This document shows, one piece after another, positions 54,060 through 63,518 of a stretch of 64,000 bases of DNA. How positions within the stretch are numbered: position 1 is the first letter of the stretch; each line of letters opens with the position of its first letter. Both the position numbers and the translations under genes were made by a program. Source of the DNA: Tridacna crocea. Lineage: Eukaryota > Mollusca > Bivalvia > Cardiida > Cardiidae. The notes under the pieces are model-generated. The model did not search any database, was not told the DNA's origin, and saw nothing but the letters and a program-made list of their open reading frames with translations. The DNA lies in the NCBI GenBank assembly GCA_943736015.1, contig OX031073.1, positions 22,595,210-22,659,209 of the forward strand, given 5' to 3'.

Positions 54060-54288
54060 TTAACTCTTTACCACACAAGAAAAATTTTGATGGGTCAAAA
54101 TTGAAAGCATTTGCAGACGACAAAATAAAAGTTATTGAAAAATTGAAATTTTATTTGGAAAAGGTAGAAAACACAGTGGGAAAAGGAGAAAATGCTGGTT
54201 ACCAGCATTTTCTCCTTTTCCCACACTGTTTTCAAAAGGCCTCTTTCTCAGGGTTGTTAAAAGTCGGGATTATGTGGTAAAGAGTTAA
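54060..54288. mobile_element. Full-length hairpin MITE nested in AGGTGG copy 3
   Basis: 229 bp, TTAA at both ends. Uninterrupted copy 1 (opposite strand of 13402-13940) reads TATTCCCTTAAATAGC at this place, against CCC-TTAA...TTAA-AAAGC here, so exactly one TTAA was duplicated. The arms match, including CACAGTGGG/CCCACACTG to one base. Confidence 0.93.
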
Positions 54289-54304
54289 AAAGCTATGTAG
54301 CCTC

Positions 54305-54534
54305 TTAACCAATTACCTGATATGCCAATTTAAGTCTCTTCCATTTCAGCAGCAAATAAAGATATGATGTCAGAAATATGGACAAATGAGGATACAAATA
54401 TCTGATTGAGTGGAAAACATTGTGGAAAAAAGAGAAATTGCTCGTTACGAGCAATTTCTCCTTTTCCCACAATGTTTTCAAAAGCTGTCTTTTGCTGATG
54501 CGTCAAAATGAGTATCTATGGAGTAAAGGGTTTA
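54305..54534. mobile_element. Chimeric hairpin MITE (type C core, type B right end) nested in AGGTGG copy 3
   Basis: Left boundary TTAA, right TTTA; copy 1 reads CCTCTTAAGCTATTTTTAG across the empty site. The core is TTGCTCGTTACGAGCAA, while the right end ATGAGTATCTATGGAGTAAA belongs to type B. The left terminus CCAATTACCTGATATGCC matches neither. Confidence 0.85.
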
Positions 54535-54914
54535 GCTATTTTTAGATTTTGCGCCAAAAATAAAAAAAAGCAATGTGGGAATGTTAAGTGACTGGCTAGT
54601 GACGAATTACTTAAATTCCATGATATAACAATCATGTAATTGTATTCCATAATGCCATCTTCGGACGCTATGTTTGAAGCTTCATATGTGTATTTCCGGT
54701 ATATGAATGAGCGAGTTGCTCATGTAAAAATAGATTGTGGTTCCCGTCGGTGTCGACCGGGGCTGTAGTGAATCTCTAATTTCTCTTGTTGTCGGATGGT
54801 TTTTGACTACCGGGGTTTTATGAAAGAAAAATTGTAATGCTTTGGGAGTATAAGGATGATTTTTTTTGTACTTTTGTAAAATGTTCATTCTAGAATCTGA
54901 AGGGCCACCTTTAA

Positions 54915-55139
54915 ATATGGATACAGGACATCTTTAGCTTGTATACTCAGCTTTTGCTACATAATGTACAAGATATAACAGTACCATTTGACATAAGGCC
55001 GATGTTTATTTTGATGTAATTATATCACTGTCAGAAAAGGAAAAATGCTAAAAAAATGGACCAGTAAAAGATACATTATAAGTAGATCTGTATTTTCTTG
55101 TATATATGTGCATTCAAAGGTTATGTGAGAAAAATAAGG
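54915..55139. other. DIP2 intron 5, nothing recognised
   Basis: AT-rich, no ORF or repeat placed. Confidence 0.3.
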
Positions 55140-56314
55140 TGAACCCTTCACCTTACAATCCCGACTTGTAATGAACCTGAAAATTATGGCTATTGAAAGC
55201 ATTTTCTTCTTTTTCTACAATATTTTTTAAACTCTCTGTTAACAAAATTTCTACGTTTGAATCACTGTTGTTTAGTCTTCTGCAAATGCTTTCATTTTGG
55301 ACAAGTCAAAATTATGTTGTTTGGTAACATGATAAACAATTAGTCTAACTTATGATCTCCAATGTTGTAATCATCCCATGATCACAAGGAAAAGTTACTT
55401 GAAAACACTGGTGCAAATTAAGAAGCGAAATGTTGATAGATAGCATTTCATAACATCCGCATTTTTTTTTTTTTACTCTTTTAAAAATAATTTCCTTCTG
55501 CGATTGTATTTGAAATGAATGAGTCTCAAGTTTTATTAACCCATTACCACACAATCCCTACTTTTTACGCCCCTGAGAAAGAAGCCTTTTGAAAGCACTG
55601 TAGGAAAAGGAGAAAATGCTGGTGTTTTCTACCCTTCCCAAAACAAATTTCAGTTTTTCAGTCACCTTTATTTTGTCATCTGCAAATGCTTTCAATTTAA
55701 ACCAGTCTAAAATTTTGTGGTGTGGTAAGGAGTTAATAAATTATATGGTTGCCAGACCTTCAAGGAGCTAAAGTAATGGTTGTCATTTCGAGCTTTTGTT
55801 TTGCTTAGGAAAAAAAAAAATAGGAAAAATGTAAGACACAGTGGTCAGTGAACCTACATAACCCTTTACCAAACGATCCCTGATTTTTATGACCCAGAGA
55901 AAGAGGCCTTCTGAAAACATTGCGGGAAAAGGAGAAAATGCTGGTAACCAGCATTTTCTCCTTTTCCCACAATGTTTTCTACCCTGTTGGAAACAAATTT
56001 CAGTTTTTGAGTGATTTTTATTTTGTTGTCTACAAAATGCTTTCAGTATTTGGACAAGTATCACATTTTATTGTATAGTTAAAGAGTTAACCCATTACCA
56101 CACAATCCTTATCTTTGACGACCCTGAGAAAGAAGCCTTTAGAAAACATTGTGGGAGAAGGGGAAAAGGCTGGTAACCAGCATTTTCTCCTTTTCCCACA
56201 ATGTTTTGATCCCCACACAAAACAAATTTTAAATTTTCAATCACTTTAATTTTGTCGTCTGCAAATGCTTTCGATAAGGACAAGCCTAAAATTTGTTGTT
56301 TGGTAAAGTGTTAA
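55140..56314. mobile_element. Hairpin MITE cluster in DIP2 intron 5
   Basis: About 55140-55335 (core lost), 55536-55736 (left arm to GAAAATGCTGGT, then directly GTTTTCTACCC: the right arm is missing precisely), 55858-56090 and 56087-56314 (chained, both full). Confidence 0.86.
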
Positions 56315-56665
56315 TGCATTATCTATGTTTTTTGTGTCCCATTGTTGTTATATATTTTATTGATAGTGACCTAGACGTATACCAGATAGTTGATATTTAC
56401 ACTACATGAAAATAAACTGTTGATATTGACACTGCATCAGAATAAACTTGTATGGGTTCTGTGTAGTCTCAATAATGAGACGCCCCGGTGATCTTTTTCA
56501 TATTTGGATATTTACTGTACACCGCACCAGAGGCGACCAGTCAAAAAGTAACATGCCTTTGGGGACAGTTATCTGTACTAAGGTTCTGTGTGTCTCAGTG
56601 GTGAAATGTAGGCCTTGTGACCTGGAGGGAGGCCTCTGGTTCGAGGCCCGCTGGATCCACCTTTG
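56315..56665 (+). other. DIP2 intron with a 60 bp repeat and a SINE head fragment
   Basis: About 56525-56585 is the inverse of 41045-41110. About 56583-56660 looks like a tRNA-type SINE head: TGTGTCTCAGTGGTGAAATG, then CTCTGGTTCGAGGCCC (B box). It is cut off at CCACCTTTG, where the next MITE's TTAA begins. Confidence 0.55.
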
Positions 56666-56894
56666 TTAACCCTTTACTCCGTAGATACTCATTGCTATGC
56701 ATTGCTTTTAGGAGCCTTTGGAAAACATTGTGGCAAAAGGTGAAATTGCTCGTGACGAGTAATTTCACCTTTTGTCACAATGTTTTCTATGCTATCAAAA
56801 AGTGTCATATATACGAAAGAAATGACTTCATCCATGCTGTTATTTAGGGTCAATTAGAGATATCATAGAAATGTCTTATGGGGTAAAGGGTTAA
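56666..56894. mobile_element. Hairpin MITE, type B
   Basis: 229 bp, TTAA at both ends, core TTGCTCGTGACGAGTAA (one stem mismatch). Its right TTAA begins the next copy. Confidence 0.9.
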
Positions 56895-58254
56895 GAGTTG
56901 ACTGTTTACCAAACGACTAAATGTTAGGTTTGTCCAGATGACAAAGTACATATGGTTCGCAAATTTGAAACTGTAGAAAACATTGTGGGAAAAGGAGATA
57001 ATGATGGTTACCAGCGTTTTCTCCTTTTCACACAATTTTTAGCTCCACTGGCCGAAGGCCAGCGGGCTTATGTCATGGCCCGTTGTCCGTCGTGCGTCCG
57101 TCCGTCCGTCCGTCCGTGCGTTAACTTTTTCTTTAAACATCTTCTTCTCTGAAACTACCCATCCAATTTTGATGAAACTTCACAGAAATGATCCTGCCAT
57201 GGTCCTCTTCAGAATTTCTTGAAAGAATTTAATTCCTTCAAAAACTCTGGTTGCCATGGCAACAGAACTGAAAAATTTTGAAAATCTTTGAAAATCTTCT
57301 TGTCTGAAACGGTAAGGCCTAGAGCTACCAAATTTGGCATGTAGCTTTATCTAGTGGACCTCTACCAAGTTTCTTCAAATTATAGCCCTGGGGTCAAAAT
57401 TGGCCCCACCCCGGGGGTCACAAGTTTTACATGGGCTTATTTATGGAGAACTTTAAAACTCCTCTTCTACCTAGGCATAGGGCCTAGGGCTACCGAATTT
57501 GGGATGTTGTTTTATTTAGTGGACCTCTACCAAGAGTGTCTAAATTATAGCCCTGGGGTCAAAATTGGCCCTGCCCCGGGGATAACAAGTTTTACATGGG
57601 CTTATATAGGGAGAACTTCAAAATTCTTCTTCCACCTAGCCATAGAGCAAACTTGTTTTACAGGGCTTTTTATTGGGCAAGATTAAAAAATCTTCATGTT
57701 TATAACCACACATTCTAGTTTCATATTGTAGGTCTGGGGTCAAAATTGGCTCCATCCAGGGATCACAAGTTTAACATGGGCCTCAAAATGTAGTCACTTT
57801 AATTTATACATTAATCAAGGGAAATAACTCTTTATGAAAGATAAAGTTTGGTACTATTTACCTCCCTTGATTATCAAACTGCATTGATACATGATTGATG
57901 CTAGACATTAAGTTTTTTGATAGAAAATATTCTGTTTTCAAGTGTTATTCATTTTTTTTGATGCTAATAGTTATGCTCACATGAGGTGAATAATAAATTC
58001 AGAGTAAGGTTTCTATCATTCAGCTTATTTTTCCAAGGATTTTACCTTTAATGCTAATGAATGAACCTGCTTGTACTGCCTGACAGCGTTCATTGTTTTT
58101 GAAGGCCCTCTTTTTCATGGTCATGAACACTTCAATTTGTGTGGTAAAGTGTTAAAAAGCCAGTGGAGCGATACAGGGCCATCATGGCCCTCTTGTTTTA
58201 AAATGCACTTTTCTAAGGGTCATTAAAAGTCCGGATTGTGTGGTAATGGGTTAA
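56891..58254. mobile_element. Hairpin MITE split by an array-bearing element
   Basis: The left part reaches the right arm CTCCTTTTCACACAATTTTT at 57040. The remainder from about 58199 (TTCTAAGGGTCATTAAAAGT) ends TTAA 58251-58254. The break is again in the T tract directly after the hairpin arm. Confidence 0.87.
57041..58198 (+). mobile_element. Array-bearing Helentron-like element (AGCTCCACTGG family), copy 2
   Basis: Shares start, GTCCGTCC run, array unit, 3' part and end with 24432-26101, but has about two array units instead of five and an abrupt join at about 57642. Both copies carry GTGTGGTAAAGNGTTAA just before GCCAGTGGAGCG, a MITE terminus captured before the copies separated. Confidence 0.72.
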
Positions 58255-58297
58255 CTGTATTGTAAGATTGAATTTAATAATTTCAATTCTGCTTCAG

Positions 58298-58525
58298 ATT
58301 CCTCCTCCGATGACGACAGTATTTATGATGAAGAAGCAAGCCGTAACTTTCATAGAGGCGGAAGGTCACGTGACAGCGGAGCAAGTTCATCTTCCTCATT
58401 CTCCGATGTTAGTGCATCTCCTCGTCACTCAGAGCGACCCAGAAGTGCTGCGTACTCAAAGTATCAGATTCCAGGAAATACCTCTAGACAAGCATTAGCA
58501 GATGTGATGCAGAGTGCGAGACATT
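58298..58525 (+). CDS. DIP2: DIP2 coding exon 6, Ser/Asp-rich linker
   Basis: Two hundred and twenty-eight bases, phase 1 in and out. It reads SSSDDDSIYDEEASRNF, then SRDSGASSSSSFSDVSASPR, then ADVMQSARH. In vertebrates the matching region also has an acidic/Ser stretch (TSSASEDEGSLRR) and a long Ser-rich run. The acceptor is GCTTCAG and the donor GTGAGT. Order, phase and composition support it; residue conservation is weak. A 76-codon ORF in another frame over this span is a shadow. Confidence 0.83.
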
Positions 58526-58570
58526 GTGAGTTACATTGTCATATCCGATAAATCCTGTGATTTCAACCCT

Positions 58571-59475
58571 TTAACTCTTTACCAAACGAAAGAATTTCGG
58601 ACCAGTTCAAATTAAAAGCATTTGCAGACGACGAAATAAATGTGAATCAAGAATTGAAAATTGATTTGGAAAGGGTAGAAAACATTTTGGGAAAAAGAGA
58701 AAATGCCGGTTACCAGCATTTTCTGCTTTTCCCATAATGTTTTCAAAGGCTTTCTTTCTCAGGGTTGTTTAAAGTCGGGAATGTGTGGTAAAGAGTTAAG
58801 ACACAGTTCCATATTCTATTTGAGAACATTGTGGCAAAAGGAGAAATTGCTTGTAACTAGCATTTTCTCCCTTTCCCACATTGTTTTATAACCTTCCTCA
58901 ATCAAAATTCAATAACAAAAGAGTTAATTGTACAAAACATACTGGCTGTCATAGGTTAGAAAATTAAATTTTTTTTTACAAAATTATCAAAAGCATTTAA
59001 CTTCCTTTGATGAAAGAATAAATGCATAAAAACATATACCACACAATCCAGACTTTTATTGACACTTGAAAAATGGTTGTTAAAAACAGTGTTAGAAGAG
59101 GAGATTATGCTTTAAACCAGCATTTTCTCTGTTTCACAAGATGTTTAACAGTGTTGACAAGCCTTGATATATGAGCAATACTTGATTTGTTGTCTGCAAA
59201 TTTGGATTAATTTCAGATTGACCAGTACAAGATTTTGTCATGTAGTTTAACTCTTTACCGAACGACAAAATTTTACACTCGTCCAAATTGAAAGCAATTG
59301 CAGACAACAACATAAACGTTACTCAAAACTTGAAATTTATTTCCAGCAGGGTAGAAAACATTATGGGAAAAGGAGAAAATGCTGGTAACCAGCATTTTCT
59401 CCTTTTCCCACAATGTTTTCAAAAGATTTCCATCTAAGGGTCGTAAAAACCAGGGATTGTTTGGTAAAGGGTTAA
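58571..59475. mobile_element. Hairpin MITE cluster between DIP2 exons 6 and 7
   Basis: 58571-58798 (full), about 58820-58927 (type C/A mixed arms: GGAGAAATTGC against GCATTTTCTCC), about 59035-59250 (worn) and 59247-59475 (full, chained). Confidence 0.85.
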
Positions 59476-59639
59476 GAGAAACAAATTGTCTGTCGTTTTA
59501 CAGGATTCACATGTACTAATGGGTTTAACTCATTGTGCAGAAGAATAGACAGATAAAAATTCCTAAAATAGGTCAGACAGGTATTATTTATAAAACCAGT
59601 ATAAATATTATGGGTTTATTTATCATTTATCGCCTACAG

Positions 59640-59762
59640 CTCAGCATATCTCCCAGCCACCAGATGTTACAAACAATGCCAAGAGCAGCAGACAGGCTGA
59701 CCGTGTGAACAGAGGTGTCCCATCTGTGAGGGTGGCTGGTAATGTGGGAATGGACTCTGATG
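59640..59762 (+). CDS. DIP2: DIP2 coding exon 7 (last in window)
   Basis: One hundred and twenty-three bases, phase 1 in and out. It reads QHISQPPDVTNNAKSSRQAD then RVNRGVPSVRVAGNVGMDSD. The acceptor is CGCCTACAG and the donor GTACTG. I infer it from the open frame, splice sites, matching phase and position between conserved DIP2 parts; the vertebrate linker here is variable. The next exon lies past 64000. Confidence 0.75.
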
Positions 59763-59792
59763 GTACTGTACCCTTATCCTGTTCAATTAACT

Positions 59793-60136
59793 TTAACCCT
59801 TTACCACACAATCCCAACTTTTAACGACCCTTAGAAGGAAAACTTTTGAAAACATTGTGGGAAAAGGAGAAAATGCTGGTAACCAGCATTATCTGCCTTT
59901 TCCCACAATTTTTCTACCCTGCTGGAAACAAATTTCAATTTCTGAGTTAAGTTAATTTTGTTGTCCGCAAGTGCTTTCAATTGCGACTAGTCTAAAATTT
60001 TGTCGTTAAGTAAAGAGTAACCGTTTACCACACAATCCCCACTTTTAGTGACTTTGAGAAAGAAACCTTTTGAAAACATTGTGGAAAAAGGAGAAAATGC
60101 TGGTAACCAGCATTTTCTCCTTTTCCCACAATTTTT
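59793..60136. mobile_element. Hairpin MITEs right of DIP2 exon 7
   Basis: 59793-about 60021 (full, right end worn to AAAGAGTAA) chained to 60019-60136, which stops after the arm CTCCTTTTCCCACAATTTTT where the next element begins. The rest of the second copy was not found. Confidence 0.83.
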
Positions 60137-61440
60137 ATGCCCCCCCTTTCGAAGAAATGGGGGTATATTGCTTTGCACTTGTCGGTCGGTCAGTCGGTCC
60201 GTGGGTCGGTCGGTCCGTAGACCACAGGTTTGTCCGGAGCATAACTCAAAAAGTATTCCAGGTATCATCTTGAAACTTCATAGGTGGATAGATCTCATTA
60301 AGGAGAAGTGCAGTGCACAAGAACCATAACTCTGCCCATCATTTTTTTGGAGTTATTGCCCTTTGTTGATTTTCACACTTAATTTTTGTCCGGAGCATAA
60401 CTCAAAAACTATTTCAGGTATCATCTTCAAACTACATAGGTGGAAAGATCTCATTTAGGAGAAGTGCAGTGTACAAGAACCATAACTCTGCCCGTCATAT
60501 TTTTGGAGTTATTGCCCTTTGTTGATTTTCATAGTTAATTTTTGTCCGGAGCATAACTCAAAAAGTATTTTAGGTATCACCTTGAAACTTCAAAGGTGGA
60601 TAGATCTCATTAAGGAGAAGTGCAGTGCACAAGAACCATAACTCTGCCTATCATATTTTTGGAGTTATTGCTCTTTGTTGATTTTCAGACTTAATTTTTG
60701 TCCAGAGCATAACTCAAAAAGTATTTCAGGTATCATCTTGAAACTACATAGGTGGATAGATCTCATTAAGGAGAAGTGCAGTGCACAAGAACAACAACTC
60801 TGCCCATCATATTTATGGAATTATTCCCCTTTGTTGATTTTCACACTTAACTTTTGTCCGGAGCATAACTCTAAAAGTATTTCAGGTATCATCTTAAAAC
60901 CTCATAGGTGGATAGATCTCACTAAGGAGAAGTGCAGTGCACAAGTACCATAACTCTGCCCATCACATTTTTGGAGTTATTGCCCTTTGTTGATTTTCAT
61001 AGTTAATTTTTGTCCGGAGCATAACTCAAAAAGTATTTCAGGTATCACCTTGAAACCTCATAGGTAGATTAACCTTATTAAGGAGAAGTGCAGTGCACAA
61101 GAACCATAACTCTGCCCATTATATTTTTGGAGTTTTTGCCCTTCGTTGATTTTCATAGTTAATTTTTGTCCAGAGCATAACTCAAGAGGTTTTTCAGGTA
61201 TCATCTTGAAACTTTATATGTGGATAGATCTTATTCAGGAGAAGTGCATTGCACAAGAACCATAATTCTGCCCATTATATTTTTGCAATTACTGCCCTTT
61301 GTTGATTTTCGTACTTATTTTTTTTTCCGGAGCATAACTCAAAAAGTATGTGAGGTAAAATCATGAAACTTTAAAAGTTGATAGTTCACATAAATGGGAA
61401 GTGCAGTGCCCAAGAATTGTTAATTTATCATTAATGATTT
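60137..61440 (+). mobile_element. Array-bearing element with ~156 bp units (ATGCCCCC family)
   Basis: ATGCCCCCCCTTTCGAAGAA and ATGGGGGTATATTGC, then GGTCGGTCAGTCGGTCCG, then eight units marked by TTTGTCCGGAGCATAACTC at about 60229, 60385, 60541, 60697, 60852, 61008, 61166 and 61324. Late units diverge. The right end is not clear. Long ORFs across it are array by-products. Confidence 0.65.
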
Positions 61441-61902
61441 TTGAGTAATTACCCTTTGATCGTTTTTACACTTTGAACGTAAGAGTTTATACAGTCAAAC
61501 TTCGATAGCTCGAACACCCAGGGGATCAGCCGATTTGTTCGAGTTATCGGAAGTTCGACCGAGCCGAAGATCATTCACAGATCGCCAGATTCGATCAAGA
61601 AATATATTATGTCCGCAGTAGGTTATGTCCGACATTACCTATGCCCAATAGCATTTTAAATGATCACACGGAAAAATTACAAACAAAACAGTTGTTCAGT
61701 AAAATAACTTTTATTTACTTAACTTAGCACATGTCATCTAAATATCATCTGATTTTTAATATGAAATACATACACAAGATATAAAACCATTGAAACATCC
61801 TCTTTTCTATTTACATGTACATTTATTCTATTTATAGAACACAAGTTTAATATACGGTCTCAGTTTGCAAGAAAAAAAGGAAGAAGGTAATGAATATCCA
61901 TA

Positions 61903-63518
61903 TCAATGCTTAAAAAAGTCGTGAATGCTAGTCTGGCGTGTGGAGCGTTTCTTCAAGTCAAATTTAAACAGAGATTTATACAAAGAGCACATCACAGACA
62001 GTTCATGTTCAGTGTCATTCTCAGATTCAAAAAAGCGGCGTAAGGTATCATGGGCTGTCATGGCTTCGGCGAGAGTCGGTGGTTCAGGAGCAGGCTGGTC
62101 GTCGGCTTCTTGAGTCATGTCGTCTTCTACGGGATTTTGAGCTGAGAGTAGGTCAGAAACAATGTCACTGTCACTGGTTTCGGCACACACTGGAATGTCT
62201 AAATCGACGTTAATGTAACCTCTGATATCACGTTGATCACGTTTGCACAATTCGGCTACACGAGCAAGCGGGATATCGTCTTCGTCGTCACTATCTGAAA
62301 CACTGGGATAAGGGTTATCTGACACAGAGTTAAATCCAGCATGTCGAAAACACTTGGAGATTGTTTGTGGTGTAACCATAGACCAGGACTGTCTCAGTAA
62401 ACGTAGGGCATCTAAGACAGTAAACACGAAGTCACTTTTACTGTCTATGTCGGCTAGTTGTCTCTGTATCAGTTGGTGACGGTAGTGGACTTTTAAGTTC
62501 TTGATGATTCCCTGGTCGCAGGGTTGAGTTGTGATGTTGTGTTAGGAGGGAGAAACACAAGTTCAATGGCTTTGAGTTCTTTCATAGCGGGATGGGCGGG
62601 GCAGTCATCTATCACCATTACCACTTTTCTGTTTTCACAGAGGAAACGTTTATCCAGTTTAGTTTGCCACTTTTTGAAGATTTCACTGGTCATCCACGCT
62701 TTTTTGTTGTTTTCATACTGAGTTGGTAATGTTTTCACGTTCTTGAAACACCGTGGGTTAGCGGATTTGCCGATCACTAGGAGTGGAATTTTATCATCAA
62801 CGGACATGTTAGCGCACACCATCACTGTAATACGGTCTTTACTGCGTTTACCACCCGCACAGGACACATTTTTGAATTCGAGGGTCTTGTCTGGTGTGAG
62901 TCTGTAGAACAATCCGTTCTCGTCGGCGTTGTAGATGTCTCGAGGAGAATAGCGCTTCAGGAGCTGTTCTTTCTGTACAGACCATGCGTCCATGGCCGCT
63001 GAGTCTGAATCTATGGATCTGGATTCGCCGCAGATGGCTTTGAAGGAGATCTGGTGTCTGTCTTTAAATCTTTCCAACCAGCCGGTCGATTGTTTGAAGT
63101 CGTCTCTACCGAGTTGGTCTGCGAAGAATTTAGCTTTCTCTAACATGATGGGACCGCTAATAGGAACGTTTTGGTTTCTGGCTTCTCTGAACCAGCGGAG
63201 AAAGGCAGTCTCTAGATCTTCAAAGTTTCCCTGTCTCATGTTGCGTCGTTTAGGCCCAAATTTTGCGAAGCCTTCTTTGATGGAATCTGCCTTCTTCAGC
63301 CAACCTGATAGTGTATTCTTTGGGATGTCGAACATTCTGGCTATTTCTGTTTTCGACTTCTGACCTTTTACGAACTCGATAATGGCGTTGAATTTCACTT
63401 CCAAGGGTTTCTGGTCAAGTTTTCTTTTTGTTCCTCTTTTCTCTGACTTAGATATCCCCCTGTTACCGGGTCCTTCACTAAGTTGCTCAGAGATCTTTTC
63501 TTCTGTAGGTTGAGACAT
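61903..63518 (-). pseudogene. Tigger/jerky-like transposase with one frameshift
   Basis: ATG at 63518. Residues ~38-85 (KFNAIIEFVKGQKSKTEIAR, IPKNTLSGWLKKAD) form the psq helix-turn-helix; ~95-165 the second CENP-B DNA-binding half (GRDDFKQSTGWLERFKDRHQ). The DDE_1 domain has its first Asp in IYNADENGLF and second in VVMVIDDCPAHPA. The frame shifts by one base near 62525, just after PPNTTSQL, so the third Asp (CDQG) lies in the other frame, which stays open to 61903 (VFTVLDALRLLRQSW to the end). One lesion in about 535 codons suggests a recent arrival. Confidence 0.88.

Larger units (their letters stand above)
53916..54910 (+). mobile_element. AGGTGG-ended element, copy 3, with two nested MITEs
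   Basis: Starts 10 bases past the exon 5 donor cut (GTACTG then TTAA) and ends CCACCT before TTAA at 54911-54914. Removal of the MITEs (54060-54288, 54305-54534) leaves about 540 bp. The reading frame seen in copy 1 begins MPSSDAMFEASYVYFRYMNE here but soon hits a stop. Confidence 0.9.
15979..59762 (+). other. DIP2: DIP2 gene, 5' coding exons (gene continues right of the window)
   Basis: Exons at 15979-16063, 26497-26574, 33900-33992, 36210-36227 (tentative), 53774-53905, 58298-58525 and 59640-59762 join to 252 codons plus one base. The start, PEEVRLKIAELDLELSEG then DITQKGYEKKKTKLL, is the DMAP1-binding region that opens DIP2 proteins; IRTEAVMQALASH and PLPSKRTSV follow the human order (VHTEAVQAALAKY, PMPSKRRSV). 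DIP2 proteins are about 1,500-1,600 residues with two adenylate-forming (FAAL-like) domains, which would lie downstream. The family is linked to fatty acyl/diacylglycerol metabolism and neuron development. All introns are phase 1. Introns of 10.4, 7.3, 2.2, 17.5, 4.4 and 1.1 kb are mostly mobile DNA. Animals may carry one or more DIP2 paralogues and I cannot assign A, B or C. Confidence 0.9.

Noticed and set aside
58268-58498. 76-codon plus-strand ORF over DIP2 exon 6
   Set aside because: Different frame from the phase-consistent DIP2 exon and without a family match.
61925-63363. Plus-strand ORFs of 62, 65 and 123 codons in the Tigger region
   Set aside because: Antisense shadows of the minus-strand transposase.
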